Both the position numbers and the translations under genes were made by a program. From Limnomonas spitsbergensis (lineage: Eukaryota; Chlorophyta; Chlorophyceae; Chlamydomonadales), in contig JAYJMM010000022.1 of NCBI GenBank assembly GCA_037349105.1, forward strand, positions 682,001-746,000: 64,000 bases of DNA, read 5' to 3'. The notes below the pieces were generated by a model. The model worked only from the letters and a program-made list of their open reading frames with translations, made no database searches and was not told where the DNA came from. How positions within the stretch are numbered: position 1 is the stretch's first letter; every line of letters starts with the position of its first letter. Positions 1 to 14,400 of this stretch are shown piece after piece.

Positions 1-578
1 GGACAAGAGCAGGGGACAGGGGACAGGAGCAAGGGACAGAAGCAGAGGACAGAAGCAGGGGCAGGGGACAGGAGCAGGGGACAGGAGCAGGGATAGGAGC
101 AGGGACAGGGGACAGAAGCTGGGACATGGGACAGAAGCTGGGACAGGGGACAGGAGCAGAGACAGGGGGCAGGAGCTGGGACAGGGTGCAGTAGCAGGGA
201 CAGGGGGCAGGAGCATGGAAAGGGGGCAGGAGCAGGGACATGGGACAGGAGCAGAGACAAGGGGCAGGAGCATGGACAGGGACATGAGCAGGGACAGGGG
301 GCATGAGCAGGGACATGGGGCATGAGCAGGGACATGGGGCATGAGCAGGGACAGGGGATAGGAGCAGGGACAGGGGGCAGGAGCAGGGACAGGGGGCAGG
401 AGCAGGGACAGGGGAAATGAGCAGGGACAGGGGACAGGAGCAGGGACAGGGGGCAGGAGCAAGGACAGGGGACAGGAGCAGAGACAGGGGACAGGAGCAG
501 GGACAGGGGGGAGGAGCTGGGACTGAAGGCAGGAGCTAAGACAAGGAGCAGGAGCTGGGACAGGGGGAAGGAGCTACG
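1..578. repeat. G-rich minisatellite
   Basis: Tandem array of degenerate units of about 18-20 bp built on GGGACAGGGGACAGGAGCA. It runs from the first base of the window, so its left end is not visible. No reading frame of interest. The G-runs could form quadruplexes. Confidence 0.9.
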
Positions 579-584
579 ACCGGT

Positions 585-1335
585 ATCATGCAACCAGGAT
601 AATGCACGTTCATGGTTGCGCATGCGGCCAGTAGCTGTACTGCAGTACTGGTACTGCGCCCTCATGATGGGGAGCATAAACAAGACCGGCCCATACTGCT
701 TGTTGGTCGCCTTAGTAGCACGCACCTAAGCGCGGACCAGTGTAGCAGCGGCCGCTCACTGCTACTTGTTTCATGTAGCCAATATAATGCACGCTCATGG
801 ATGCGCATGTGGCCAACACTTGAACCGTCGCGACATTTTTTTGACAGAGAGCAGGACAAGACTGGCCAAAGGACGGTCGCCTAAGCAACACACACCTAAG
901 CGCGGACCCGGATGGCAGGGGCCGCTCACTGCTACCAGTTACATGCAGCCTGTTTATTGCATGTTTATGGTTGCGCACGTGGACAACAGCTGGACCGGTC
1001 ATGCACCTTCCTTTTAGGGGGGGAAACAATACCAGCCTACTCTCATTTGCCCATGCAGGCAGATAAGCGCAGGTCTAGGGAGAAGCAGCCGCTCACTGTC
1101 ACCGGTTTAATGCAGCCAATATAATACAAGCTCATGGTTGTGCATGTGAGCAACAGCTGTACAATCATTGCACCCCCTTGATAGATAGAGGGGAAAACAA
1201 GAGAGGCATGCGGTCGGTTGTTCAAGCGGCTACCTGTGCTCAGGGTAGCAGCGGCCGTTCACTGCTACTAGTATTATGCGGTCCACGGCTGGTCACCTAA
1301 CAAGCAGCACGCACCTCAGCGAGCAACTGGGTAGC
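585..1335. repeat. degenerate long-unit tandem repeat
   Basis: About four diverged units of roughly 160-200 bp. Recurring landmarks are GCGGCCGCTCACTGCTAC, a block resembling CATGCAGCCAATATAATG, a block resembling CTCATGGTTGCGCATGTGG, and CACACCTAAGCGCGGACC. Short open frames on both strands follow the repeat and show no family resemblance, so I do not call genes here. Confidence 0.7.
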
Positions 1336-1342
1336 AGCAGCG

Positions 1343-1625
1343 GTGCGCAAGCTAGCCAACCGCCCCATGCTAGTGCGCAAGCTGGCCATGAACCACATGC
1401 TGGTGGGCCAGCTGGCCATCAGCTCCATGCTCGTTTGCCAGCTGGTCAACAGCTCCATGCTGGTGTGCAAGTTGTCCCTCAGCTCCACGCACGCCGGTGC
1501 GCAAGCTGACCACCAACTTCATGCTGATAGCTGGTGTGCAAGATGGCCAGAAGCTTCACGCTAGTGCGCAAGCTAGCCAGATGTTGCAGGCTGTTCATCA
1601 AGCTGGCTAGCATCTATAATTTTAT
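1343..1625. repeat. ~30-33 bp minisatellite
   Basis: Roughly eight degenerate units on the theme GTGCGCAAGCTGGCCA followed by CAGCTCCATGCTG. The repeat gives overlapping open frames that are a by-product of the unit length. From 1626 to 3660 I see no gene, RNA or further organised repeat, apart from a segment at about 3110-3270 that vaguely resembles the dispersed short repeat family. Confidence 0.75.
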
Positions 1626-3659
1626 ATGTTGGCATGGAAGCTCACCACTTACCAGCAGCTCCATGATGCTGGTATGCATGCTCCCTGTAGCTGCATGCCA
1701 GCAGCTCCAGATTCGGAATGGCTGATGGCTACTAGTAGACCACTCAGTAAAGGTGAAAGAATCAAGCAGTAGACAAGCCGCATGCCAAGCAGGAAGAGTA
1801 CACGAAGTTTTAGGAGAATGCAGTCGGCCCAACAACAGCCCAGGTGTACAAGAAACTCTCGTTGTCAGCTGAGAAAAGGCAAGCACGCAGGGACAGGAAA
1901 GGCAAACGACTAGCTAGTACCACCGGGCACCCTGGCTAGTCCTCAGCTATCAGTAGTACTACTTAAAACGCAAGTACGTGTTCATACCCTGTCTGGTCGT
2001 TGTGGTAACATCTCGATGATCGAATTCCTTCAACAGGGAACTCATAGAAGACATGCTTATTAGTATTGCCAGGGTGTGTCTGCATCAGGCGGACAAAGAA
2101 GTGCAGTTAACGGTACTCATATGCAACAGACTGAAGGACGTGCAAGGGAACATATTTCTGCAACTGTAGCCGGACGGACGAGCAAGCGGACTCGGTCCTG
2201 CAGCGGATATCTTTCAAGCAGGCAAGCGTGCCGGAATGCGTGCGCAATTCTACAGCAAACACTGACGCCAGCGGGACGACGGCACGGATGCTGGGGCGAC
2301 AATGCAGGGGGTGGGGACACGCTTGATTCAATCACGCAAAATCGCCAGTTCAAACGACCCGTTTCCCCCATCTTGATTCAAACGACCCATTCAAGCGTCG
2401 GAAACTTACCGAAGAGTCTTCCCCACTCAGACTCGTTTGTCGGTCGGCAGGCCGTCACTTCATAAGCGCAGCAGAGGCTGCTGCTGAGGAGGAGGGAGTG
2501 GTCAAGCTGTATCAGATCAAGACACCTCAACAATTCAGGACATGATTGCATGTGATGAGCATCTACTCTGTCCCATCCCGCCCTGTCCCGCCAAGGCCCA
2601 AGGCATGTGCAAGCTACAGTGCATGCCTGGGTGTGAACTAAACACCCTCAAGCAAGTCAACTGTCCTTGCCCTGGATCACCATTAATTTACTCTCAGTGT
2701 CCATGTCTTGGGTCATAAAATCTGCAAATTATCTTGTAGATCTGCAAGATCTGGGGTGATGCACGTCCTGTCTCAGCACACAAGTCCCTTCCTTTACATT
2801 GGGTGCATTTCAGCCACGAAGAGTCCGCCCAGCTGTGGTGAATTTGTGTGCTGATAGACTGATAGAACCGTTGCGCTGTTGAAAGATATGTTCTTAGGGA
2901 TGAAACCTCATCCCCCTCAGGCCCTGGAGGTGTCCACTCTGAACTGAAGGTGCTCAGGCAGGGTCAGGGGGATGGACTCAGGGCAGGACGCCGGAGAAGC
3001 TCAAGGACCTGGATGGTGACTTTGGCGGTTCATGGACTGTGTAGAGGAGTGGCATGTAAGTGAGCTGCACGACAGAGTTTGTTTTCGTGTGGCCATGTGG
3101 GACCATACTTGGAATGGCCAATGGCCTGAGCAGCAGGCTTTCTTGCTAAAAGCCCTACTGGCCTGCTACTATTCAACTGCGACATGGCCTATGGCTGAGG
3201 GGGCAGCAAAGCCTGCAGCTCGGACCACTGGCTGCAGGCCACTCAAAGCATGTTCCACCTTGGCCCAGTGGTGTACGCCTGGCAGCCATGCGAAGGTACT
3301 GTCCTGCCCTCTCAAATAATTACTGGTCCACCCCTAGAGTGTACCCACTACCCCTAGGTATCGTACTATCGTGATTGCTTCAACGATTTGTGTATAGAGG
3401 TGTGTCCGCCACCTGTTGCTCCTACCAGGACTCTCTAAACCTTGCTTCCAGACTTCTGACACTCTTAGCCAAGCTGACCTGCACCTGCTTGTTCTGAGTG
3501 CAGTCCTGCCCCAATGGTTGCAACCTGAGAGGGATGTGTACATCAGGCTTCTGCCATTATTGTCAGGGAGGTGCGTGACACTGTTTATTTCATGTCGCTT
3601 TTGCTACATGTCACAGGTACATCTCGTTCTTTGGCCGAGGGGGCTGGAGAGCCTAGTCA

Positions 3660-3930
3660 CCTCAGCTTGACAGCAGACATAGCACAACAGGGCCAGATCT
3701 AGATATCTATCCATTAGAAGCCTTAGTTGCAAGCTTAACAACAGACAAATTACAACTGGGCTATCTCTAGATATTTACCAGTGCATTCTTAGCTGAACTC
3801 AGACATAAAACGACTATGCCATACATATATATGTTTGTCAGTCGGGAGCCTTGCCACCTCAGCTAAGCAGCAGACAGTGCCCATCTGGGCCAGATGCAGA
3901 TATCTATCAGCCGGGAGTGTTACATGTGCA
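3660..3930. repeat. three imperfect ~85 bp direct repeats
   Basis: The block 'cagcagacat...gggccagat...agatatctat' occurs three times in diverged form, at about 3670, 3740 and 3870. No coding signal. From 3931 to 5403 no gene is recognisable. This stretch is the upstream region of the ABC transporter and would contain its promoter and 5' UTR. Confidence 0.6.
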
Positions 3931-5403
3931 TGGGGGCTGTCTGCTGGCCTACAACCATTTCCATGTCTTTATATGCCAGTAGTATATGCCTAAACAAGTT
4001 TTTGACTGCAAAGTACTGATACTCCTAGCCCGCCGTATCGAAGCGGAGCGGAGCGCACCGGAGCAGCGAAAGCGTATCCGGATTGTGCTACCTTGGACGA
4101 TTCTGCGACATGGCGTGGCTTGAGACTTCGACGCGCGCACGGGTGTGGGGTGATGCGCCGTCGTTGCTGCCGAGTCAAAGTCCACGTGGGGTGATGCGGC
4201 GGCGTTGCATCAAGGTTCCATACTACTGCTGCCGCAAGCACCACAGCTAAGAGAGGCAGCTGCCCAATGCCGAGTGGCGTAACTGACCTGGTAACGAGGG
4301 GGCAGCAAGATATGGCCGAAATGCCTGCTTTGTGTTGAGAAAAACTCTGGGTAGGTTGGGCTGTGCAAGCTGTCTCTTTGCGGGTGCCTTTTGGCGACTT
4401 CTTATGACCCTTTCACTCCTAGTATCCTAGCAGCTCCTTTGGCATCTTGTCGTGTTTTGCCTTTTTCTCAGGTCACATCGAGGGCGACATGATGCTTGCG
4501 CATCCGGGCTGTGTTTAGTTTTCTGTCAGCATCTCATGTTTTAGGGTGGAAAGGCCGGCCTCCCACTTTGTAACATCTAAGCACACGATATTGGTGGCCA
4601 AACATGCCTGAACCAGCTGCCAACATAACCGCTTGACTGTTGCCAGGGCGCCAGGCTAGTCAATCACATTGCATCTCTGGGCCATGCTGAAATGTAAGGC
4701 TTGGCCGTTGCCAGGTCAGTGCCTCTGCCAGACTGCCACTCACTGTCCTTGCAGCTATAGGAGCAGCAACAAATCAAGCTCAAGGGCTGACAAATATGGG
4801 CTTGTCAAAGGAGGGTCTGTCAATGAGCCAAGGCCAGGGAGCAGCAGCGTCAGGTCCCGACGGACCTATGTGGAGGGGCTCAGCAGTTCTTCAAAATTCT
4901 AATAACGGTACATACGCATAGGAAACTTTTGTGGCATCGTTTCTGGATGACCTTTCAATGGAAGAAGAACCACTGTATTATTATCAGCCGACCAGGGGCT
5001 GCCGACCACCGCTGCCGACCGTCCTGTTTCGCGTTTTTTCGAGCTCCGTTCGCATGATCGTCGTGCATCCGGTGCGCGCACTGCTGTTTTGTGCACACGG
5101 TGCACCAACATCAACCATTGGTTGGCACATGTCACTTGTGGCCGCAGGATGACAGGGTACACCGATGACGCAGGGTGACCCCAGTGACGCAGGCTACACT
5201 TTCTGCTTGATGACATGCTCCGTACCCCGATTCCCATTCCCATCGGGTCCAACACGACAGCTTCTGCCCAACCCAGTGCGAATCTGTTGTCAACAGCCCA
5301 GTGACAGGATTATTTTTCGATAGACGTGCGTCGACAGTGCAACAATTTTCCGTCCTGCTTTCGTAAGGAAGCCATTGACCTAGAATTCCTCCAAGGAGCT
5401 GAG

Positions 5404-8400
5404 ATGACGTCGGCCCCCGAGGATGCGGAGGAGAGGCGCATTGCGCTTGCGTTGAAGCTGCTATCTTTCAACGAACCGGGGAGCACTTTTCTGCAGAAGG
5501 CGGGAGCCCTGATCCGAAAGCATGGCATAAAGACGCCATCAGTGACAGTCTCATACAAGGTGATACGGTTCGATGGTGAAGTCATGCTCCTTTGCGGGTA
5601 CATAAAGCAAGCAAAAATGAACTAAGCTGTGATCTGCAGATACGCTGAATTGCAGTGATGTGCGGATACGCAGAAACGGTGGTGTGTATCATCTGACGTC
5701 GTCACTCCCCTCTTTTCAGGACCTCACCGTCTCGACGACAGCACTTGTGGGCAGCTCTGGAATTCCCACGGTTGGAAACTCTCTGACGAATCTGTTCTCT
5801 GTGAGTCCTGGTGTTGAACAGTCTCCTCATGCTGCATGGGAGGCATGCCATGGGACGTTGGACCCGTGCAGCATGGCCCTTCTGGGCCTGTAAATGGTGT
5901 CTACGCGTATAGGGTACTGCAATATTACATGTGAAACTGGTCACCGATGTCATGATTCATGAGCAGCTTTGTGAAATACATGATCACCTTGAGTGCTGCG
6001 GCCGAACATGTGGGTTTTATGATTGGAAACTCAGGGCTGTTGCTTTTCTAAATATCATGCACGTTGCAGAAACTACTGGGCCTGTCCAGCGACCGCAAGC
6101 AAGCGCAGCTGAATATTTTGAATGGAGTGAATGGAGTCTTGAAACCAGTAAGTTTCCACCTCTAGGCTGGCAGAGAGGCTAGACTCAGGGTGAAACTGGC
6201 CATGCAGCACTGCTGTCAACCTAGCCGTGCAATCCAGGCATGCAACCCAGCTATGCGACCCAGCCATGCAAATATCAGAATATGCAACTATTATGGTCTT
6301 GGATGTTTGGGGCTGGGGTTATAATAATTTACGGGCAGGCGGAATGCATGCCTGAGCATAAGAGCCTGTCTCAGCCACCGTCATTCGTGAAAATACGAGC
6401 CGTCAAATGGATGGGATCAAGAATAAATGCGACGACTGTCCCATGCGACGACTGTCCCATGCATGGTTTTTGTTTTCAGCTATTGGGCGTACTTTTCTGG
6501 GAGCTGGCGGTGTGAAAAAATGTGTGTGTGTGTCAATGCTGCGTGATGCAGGGACGCCTGACGCTGCTCCTGGGACCCCCCAGCTGTGGGAAGTCCACGC
6601 TGCTGAAGGCGCTGAGTGGGCGCCTGAAGCAGACGGCCATCACCAAGGTGGGAGGAGGCCCCTTCCTGTGTTGGACTCCCCAGTGTGTTACGGTCTGGAG
6701 CTCAATGTCTGCTCTCTACCTCCTCCCACCAAGTCTTGACCCCTACCCATTGCATGGCCCGGCGTCCCTGATTGCGCAGATGTCTGGAAGGATCGAGTAC
6801 AATGGAAACACGCCGGACAAGTTCCTGCTGCCCCGCACAACCGCTTATGTGGACCAGGTACGAGCATAAATCAAATATGCGGGCTAAGTGCCTCCCCCCT
6901 GAATCGGCATTTTTTCAAGCAGCATGGTGAGGGACTGGCAAATGTCCAAAGACGGAAGCACCGCAGGAGATGATGACCATAAGCTGTCAATTTGACCGCC
7001 TTGACGTCTAAGTGTGTGTGTGTGTTTTATTTAGATGGACAATCACAATGGCAACCTAAGCGTGGAGGAGACATTGCTGTACGCGCATGCCTGTCAGTCG
7101 GGTCTGCATGCATCATCATTCCTCGTCGCCCAAGATCTGGCCAAGGCCAGGAGGAAAACTCAGGCAAGTGATGAGGAGATCAAGTGATGCATACAGCCTC
7201 CTTCCTTGTCTCCCCAGGCCTGGCCACAGCCAGAAAGAGCACTGGAACATGTGACCAAATATGCATTTAGAAGGAGTGCTCAGGCAAGAGTCTACTTGGG
7301 CAAGACTTTCACTTGAGTCCATTTGAGCTGATGGATCCTCCCCGCGGCTTGCTTGTGTTCCCCTGCATTGGTGAAAACTGCTGGGCCCACTTGCCGCCGT
7401 GTGTCCTTTCCTTGCATACAACAGGGCGAGCGCTCTTGTTGTTGTCGGTGGTGGTGTGTGTGGGGGAGGGAGGATAATCATGGAAATGACCAATGCGCGG
7501 GACTTTGACGTGTATGTTTGCAGGATGCTGGCAATGGTGTCTCAAGCAACAAGGCGGGCGTTGCAACTCGGGGCAGAAAAGGGGATGAAGACTCGGATCC
7601 GCCCGGCGGAGATTGCCCGGAATCTTTTGAAGACATCCTCCAGGAGGTGGGCCCGGTTGAATGGTGCACCTACCTCTATTCAGCCACATTAGCTTACGGA
7701 GGGGCGGGCCTGGTGAGGCATTGTGCCTGCTGCTTGGGCTGCCGGCTGTGGGCCGGTCAAGGTTTGGTCCCCGGTAGTTAGCCGCCCAGCGGGAAAGACC
7801 CAAAGTGTTTCAGATGTTCTGCAGGAGGTGCACCGGTGCCTTATTTTTGTTGGCCTTGCCACCTGTGAGCTACAGCCTAGGCACCAACTGGCTACTGAGT
7901 GGAGGCCGTATGGCTAACTTGCGTTAGCCATACGGCCTCCAGTCAGTAGCCACTCGTACATACGCTCCTCTATTCCTTCCCCCCCACTTATCCTGCCTTA
8001 CCACTTGGGCCGCCGGCTGTAGTCAATGTCTGGCACCAAACGGGCTTTTTGCGGTTATGAGCCGGCCTGCTGATGGTGCACCAGCATCCCAAAAAATAGT
8101 CTTAAAGTCTGAAAGAAGCCACGCAGCCCTGACGCCATCTGTAAGAGTGGGCTTATGCGACTGCGAGGAAAGTGCACTCCAGTTGTCTCTTGTAAGTGTC
8201 GTGAATCACGTCTCGTGATTATCCTGTTAACCCTATCCGTGACCCCTCCAGCCCCTGCCTGTGCTGCCCCTCTCTTGCCATGCACCCCCTTACACCAACT
8301 TTACACCACCGCTCTCGCTCTCTTCTTGTCAGAGATAGCAAATGCCCACTAATTACCTTTCTTGCTCCCAGGTCATGGTGACTGATGCACGAGTGATTGT

Positions 8401-11400
8401 CTGGATGCACATGGTGGGCCTGATTCACTGCAAGGACACGCTGGCTGGGGACAACATGACGCGGGGCATCAGCGGCGGGGAGAAGAAGCGGCTCACTACT
8501 GCTGAGATGATGGTAGGGGATAGAGGGACGCAGTTAGGGGGAAGAGGGGGGGGAGGGAGCAGGCGCTGAGGGGGGTATAGATGGGGGTGAGAAGGGGGGA
8601 GGGAGCGGAGACAGGGGCTGCAGATATGGGGGAGAAAGAGAGGGGGGGGGGGGGGGGGGGGGAGGGGCTGGAGATGAGAGAGGTAGAAGGCCCCGTCTCC
8701 CACCTGCCTGATCTGTGTGGCAACTTATAGGAGTGCTATCCCTCCTGCTTGTTACCGTCCACGTCCGCATTTAGGCAGCAAGTGCACCGATTCCACTCGC
8801 TAGAATGCAGTCTAACCGTTTTATGTCACATACGTTTGCCATCCCCCTGCCTCGTCAACTTGCCCCCCCCCCCCCTTCTTGTCCCCTAAGTTTGCCAGCC
8901 CCTGCCCCTAGGTCCGCCTTTCCCTCACCAATGCTTGCCTGCCCCTTACCTTCAGTTTTCCAGCCCCTACCCCTAGTTATACCTACCCCCCAGTCCCCCA
9001 CCAACGGCTGCCTGCCTCCTAAGTTTGCCAGCCACTGCCCCTAGGTCCGCCTTTCCCTCACTAATGGCTGCCTGTCCCCTTATCCCCAAATTTTGCTAGC
9101 CCCTGCCCCTAGTTATACCTACCCCTCACCAGCGGCTACCTGCCCCCTTGTTTCTCTGCCCTGTGCCCTGAACCTGTTTGTGCCTGTTGTCACCAGGTGG
9201 GACCGCGCAATGTGATGTTCCTGGATGAGATGAGCACAGGGCTAGACAGCGCAACACTGTTCAGCATCATCAAGTGGATGTCGAATGTGAGAGGGGCCTG
9301 GCTGAAGAGGGCAGTGAGGAAGGAGGCTGGAAAGCAATGCTTTGTGTAGGGCGGGTTTGGGGGCCTGGTGAAGCAAGGTGCCTGCTGCTTAGGCTACCCG
9401 CCTCTTGAATGCCTCATGCCTGCATGTCCGCAGGTATGCAATAAGATCGGCACCCCTCGCCTCACGTATGCCTGATACCTGCCTGCCTTCCCTCAGGTCT
9501 GCAAATAGCTTGAACCTACCCGCCTCTTGAATCTACCCGTCTCTTGAATCTACCCACCTCTAGAAACTACCCGCCTCCTGAACCCACCCGCCTCTTGAAA
9601 CTACCTGTCTCTTGAAACTACCCACCTTTTAAAAATACCCGCTTCTTGAAACTACCCGCCTCTTGAATTCCTGATGCCTGTATGTCCGTAGGTGTGCAAT
9701 GAGCTCCACACCACATGCCTCATCTCTCTGCTGCAACCGCCCCCCGAGACCTACCAGCTGTTTGATGATGTCATCATGATATCAGACGGACTCATCCTGT
9801 ACCATGGTGGGTATTTTTGAGGGAGGCGTCAGGCAGGGTGCAGGTGGTGATAATGGGAGGTTCGGTTCAGAGGGGAAGGGAGGCATTGGTTTGCGTATTG
9901 AGTGGCTTGTAGCTGCATCACTTCATCATGCACCATGCTGGGGGACAAGAGGTGAACTGGTGATGATGGGAGGTGAGGTTTGGGGGGGGAGGCGTTAGAG
10001 TGGGCAGTGTATGGGCCATGGCCTCATCCTGTATCATGTCAGGGTGTGGAGGAGGAGGGCAGTGTGCAGTGCATGGAGCATGGCAGCAGCTAGAGGTGCA
10101 CTTTATCTGACAATACAGGATATGTTGTCAGCTTGCTCCCTGTCACCCCGTTGGCCCTGATTGAGCACCTTTGACTGACAGCCCCTGAAGAAGTGGGGAA
10201 TTGACAGCCTTCAATCTGAATCCCCCGGTTGGCAGGCCCCATGGAGGAAGTCCTTCCCTCCTTCACCAGCCTGTTTTTCTTCCGTTTCCCCGTTGGCCGC
10301 ATCATTTGCCATCTCTTGATTGAGATGCTGATGGAAATCAAAACCCGGAAATGTGTACCGGTATCTGGAAATGTGTACCTGTGTACTGCTGCCTGAAGCC
10401 TTCAAATTTGAAACACTGCACCCAGGTCCTGTGGAGGACGTCCTTCCCTTCTTCACCAGCCTGGGCTTCACCTGCCCCCAGCGCAAGGACGTGCCCTCCT
10501 TCCTGCTGGAGGTGACCACGGCCAGCGGACAGGCCCTGTATGCGAACGAGGAGCTGCGTGCCGCGAAGGGCCTCCGGCCGCAGGGAGCGTACAACGAGGC
10601 GGAGCTGGCCCAGGGGCGACGTGAGCGCAAGGCCAAGGCCATGGCGGTGCCCATTGCGGAGATCGCCGCCAGATTTTGGTCGGAGAACGAGCATGGGAGG
10701 CGCATGACGGAGGTGCACGGGAACATGAGGGGTCATGGGCCTAAAGCGGGCAGGGAAAGGAGTTGTATGGGCCATATGGGGACACGTGGGGTAGAACAAG
10801 GCGGAAGCTGTACCTGACACGCAGGACCACTGGGGGGCACGCCCTCTCATTGCGTGTTACAGGTTTTTGTATCCGTACTTGCGTTTCAATCGTGGCTGTG
10901 ATCCCAGCGCTTAATTGCAAGCTGCTCATTGGTTGCATTGGGTCTTGACCCTGATCTTGACTACCTCCATTGTGTTGTAGGCTTCTAGCTGTATTGATTA
11001 TTAAGTCTTGACTGCCTCAATTGGTTCTGAGCTGCATTGGTCTTGACAGCCTCAATGGGGCTTGACTGCCTGTAGACCAGTTTTTTCCCCCAGCTAAGGG
11101 ACATCCTTCAGCAGGCCGCCAAAGGCCCAATTGAGACCTAGCCAGGACGGGCCTACAACTAATGCCCAAGGCAGTTTGGCTGGCTACAACCGGGGCCTCT
11201 GGCTAGAAACCAGAGTGTAGCTGACATGTAGCTGAGTCACAGACAAAGATGCACTGCTGTAGACTGGCAATCCCCTTTATCAGATCCCTCTGCAGACATT
11301 GCCCTCCTGTTCCTCCTCCCCTACAGGAGCTGCACACTCCAATTGACCCCGCCTCCTGCCACCCTGGAGCCCTGGTGCACTCGCGCTATTCGCTGTCGCC

Positions 11401-14400
11401 GTTTGAAGCCATCTGCGTGACAACGCACCGGCAGATGACGCTGATGCTGAGGGACAAGGTCGTGCTGAGGGGGCGCATGGTGCAGGTGAGGGAGCTGTGG
11501 AGTGTCGTGTGCTTTGACTGCAATGCATCCACATCACAGCCTGAGGTTGGGGATGCTTGATCTCCAAATAACACTGTCATGTCGAGGAAGTGTCCTTGCT
11601 TGGGGGGGGGCATGGTCCAAGCACATGACGATGTACACGGTAGGGTGCTCTGGCTCAATTTAGCTTTATTGCGACCTTTTGGCGGAGGCTCGGCTAGTTG
11701 GCGCAACGAGCCATGCTGCTTGGGCCTTGTGCGACAGGCCGGTGAAGGCCCTATCACCCCAATGGTAGAGATGAGCTCAGCAGTGTCTCAAAGGGGCTTC
11801 CTCCCTGCAGGTCCACTGTGTTCACCTGCCCACCACCTAGCTGCACCATGCCTCCTGCCACTATGCCCCTTTTTCCCTATCTGCCTCCCTGCCCACACTC
11901 CTCTCAGTTGCCCCCTTTCCTCCCTTGTCTCCCTGCCCACCCTCCTTTCAGTCGCACCCAGCCTCCCATCTGGGTCCCTCTCCTCGCATGCCCACCCTCG
12001 GGGTCCCTCTCAGTCGCCCCCTTTCCTCCCTTGCCACCCTCTCCCCCCTTGTCTCCCTACCCATACAACACTCACTCGCCCCCTTACCCCCTCTCTCCTC
12101 CCTGCCCACACTCCTCTCAGTTGCCCCCTTTCCTTCCTTGTCTCCCTGCCCACCCTCCTTTCAGTCGCACCCAGCCTCCCATCTGGGTCTCTCTCCTCGC
12201 CTACCCACCCTCGGGGTCCCTCTCAGTCGCCCCCTTTCCTACCTTGCCACCCTCTCCCCCCTTGTCTCCCTACTCACACAACACTCAGTCGCCCCCTTAC
12301 CCCCTCTCTCCTTCCTGCCCACTCTATTCTCATTCGCCCCCTTACCCCCTCTCTCCTCCCTGCCCACTCTATTCTCATTCGCCCCCTTACCCCCTCTCTC
12401 CTCCCTGCCCACTCTATTCTCATTCGCCCCCTTACCCCCTCTCTCCTTCCTGCCCACTATCTTCTCAGTCACCCCCTTACCCCCTCTCTCCTCCCTGCCC
12501 ACTCTATTCTCATTCGCCCCCTTACCCCCTCTCTCCTCCCTGCCCACTCTATTCTCAGCCGCCCCCTTACCCCTCTCTCCTCCCTGCCCACTCTATTCTC
12601 ATTCGCCCCCTTACCCCCTCTCTCCTCCCTGCCCACTCTATTCTCATTCGCCCCCTTACCCCCTCTCTCCTCCCTGTCCACTCTATTCTCATTCGCCCCC
12701 TTACCCCCTCTCTCCTCCCTGCCCACTCTATTCTCATTCGCCCCCTTACCCCCTCTCTCCTTCCTGCCCACTCTATTCTCAATCGCCCCCTTACCCCCTC
12801 TCTCCTCCCTGCAGACTGTGGTGGTTTCTCTCATCATGGGCTCATTGTTCTACATGCTGCCCACCACCATGGCCGGAGCTAGGTCCTTTTTCGGGGCCGC
12901 CTTCATGTCCATGCTCTTCCTGGCCTTCGGGGGCTTCCCTCAGCTACCGATCACGCTGGAGATGAAAAAGTGAGGAGGGGGGCTTGAGGGGGAATTGTGT
13001 GCTGGCGTTGTGGGGGCTGGAGGTGAATAGTGGCATGATGGTGTTTGTAGGGAGGTGGAGATGAAGTGAGGAGGGGGGCCCGAGGGGGAAAGCGATCTGG
13101 CGTTTGTAGGGGCTGTTTGTTCCTTCGACCAGAGAGTTTGGTATGGCTGCCTGGCGCTGAGGCCAGTGCCCCCCTCTCCCCACTTGTCTCTTGGCTTGAG
13201 TCATATTACGTGGTACCCCTCCTGGTATTTATTTAGGGTTCCATGACTGAGACAGAAAAGGCCTGGCTCATGATGGGGCCCTGCTAAGCCCCTAGGAGCC
13301 CGTCACTAGACTTGAAATCAAGTCCTTGCCAAACTCTGCCCCTCGTATATTAAGAAACTCTCGCCATCCAACCCTCTCTTTTGTTCCCGCGTGCCTCTGC
13401 GCAGGGTCTTCTACAAGCATCGCGACAACTGCTTCATCCCCGCCTACGCCCAGGGCCTAGCCATTGCTCTGGTGCAGCTGCCAGTGTCCCTGCTAGAGGC
13501 GGCCCTCTTCAGCCTCATCATCTACTTCATGGTGCGGGCATCTATAATCGTGGATATTCTATATTTAAACCAATATCTTGTAGGTTGCACAACACTCCAA
13601 ATCCCCGATAGAAAAATAGATTACTGTGTGTATATTCTACCGTATTTATAAGCTTCAGATGGGTGGGGCTGGGGGGGCTTAAAGAAAGCTGCTGATGCTC
13701 TTCTCTTTGTTTTGGGGGGGAGGGAGACTGTGTGGCAGGCGCCGCAGGGAATTCCAGCCTGCCCACTCAGCCAGCACACACAAGTACAAAGAATGAGGAT
13801 CGGAGGACGGTATATCCTTGGGTCGGGCAAGGGGCACGGGTGTGGCGTATGTCAAGTTTGAATGAGAGCCAATGCTAAGGGGACCAGATGTTGCCTCACT
13901 CCCTGACCTCCCGGTTGTAGGTGAGAAAAAGCCCTAGTTCAATCCTGTTTCTTATCGATTGTATAATTTGGTGGCCCCAATGCGGTCCAGCTATCTCCTG
14001 GTCCCTTGCCAGAGGCTCCATTTGCAGCCAGCTATGCTCTTTGGTGGACCCATAGCCAACATCAGAAATTACCTGATGTATTTCTGATGATTTGCATACG
14101 CCCCTGTTTCTTTGAGTACCACTGTGTGAGGGTTAAGGGTTCAGGCACTGCGATCCTGTGCCGCGAACCCTAAACCTTACAAGGCACCGCGAACCCTAAA
14201 CCTTGTTTTTTACCACGTCATGTAACCAAGGTTTATTATTATTTTTAATACCGGTGGTTGGGGTAAACAAATGGTTTGGCCTGTGCCCCGCACAACTTGC
14301 TCAGGTTCTACATAACGCCCTTCATCTACATACTTACTTCTATGATGTGGATTCTACATACTTACAGCTTGTGGCCCGCGCCCTCTCCTCCAGGTCGGGT

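Noticed and set aside
2076..2465. 129-codon ORF
   Set aside because: No motif, compositionally like its repeat-rich surroundings, with competing ORFs on the other strand.
7102..7103. GT donor for ABC exon 6
   Set aside because: Would give phase 1 and break the frame into exon 7; the GC donor at 7164 keeps it.
11579..12973. 464-codon open frame
   Set aside because: Produced by the 45-bp pyrimidine array, whose unit length is a multiple of three; only the last ~155 nt are true exon 13.
14150..14205. Interstitial telomere-like words (CCCTAAACC)
   Set aside because: Only two isolated occurrences inside an intron, not a tandem CCCTAAA tract.
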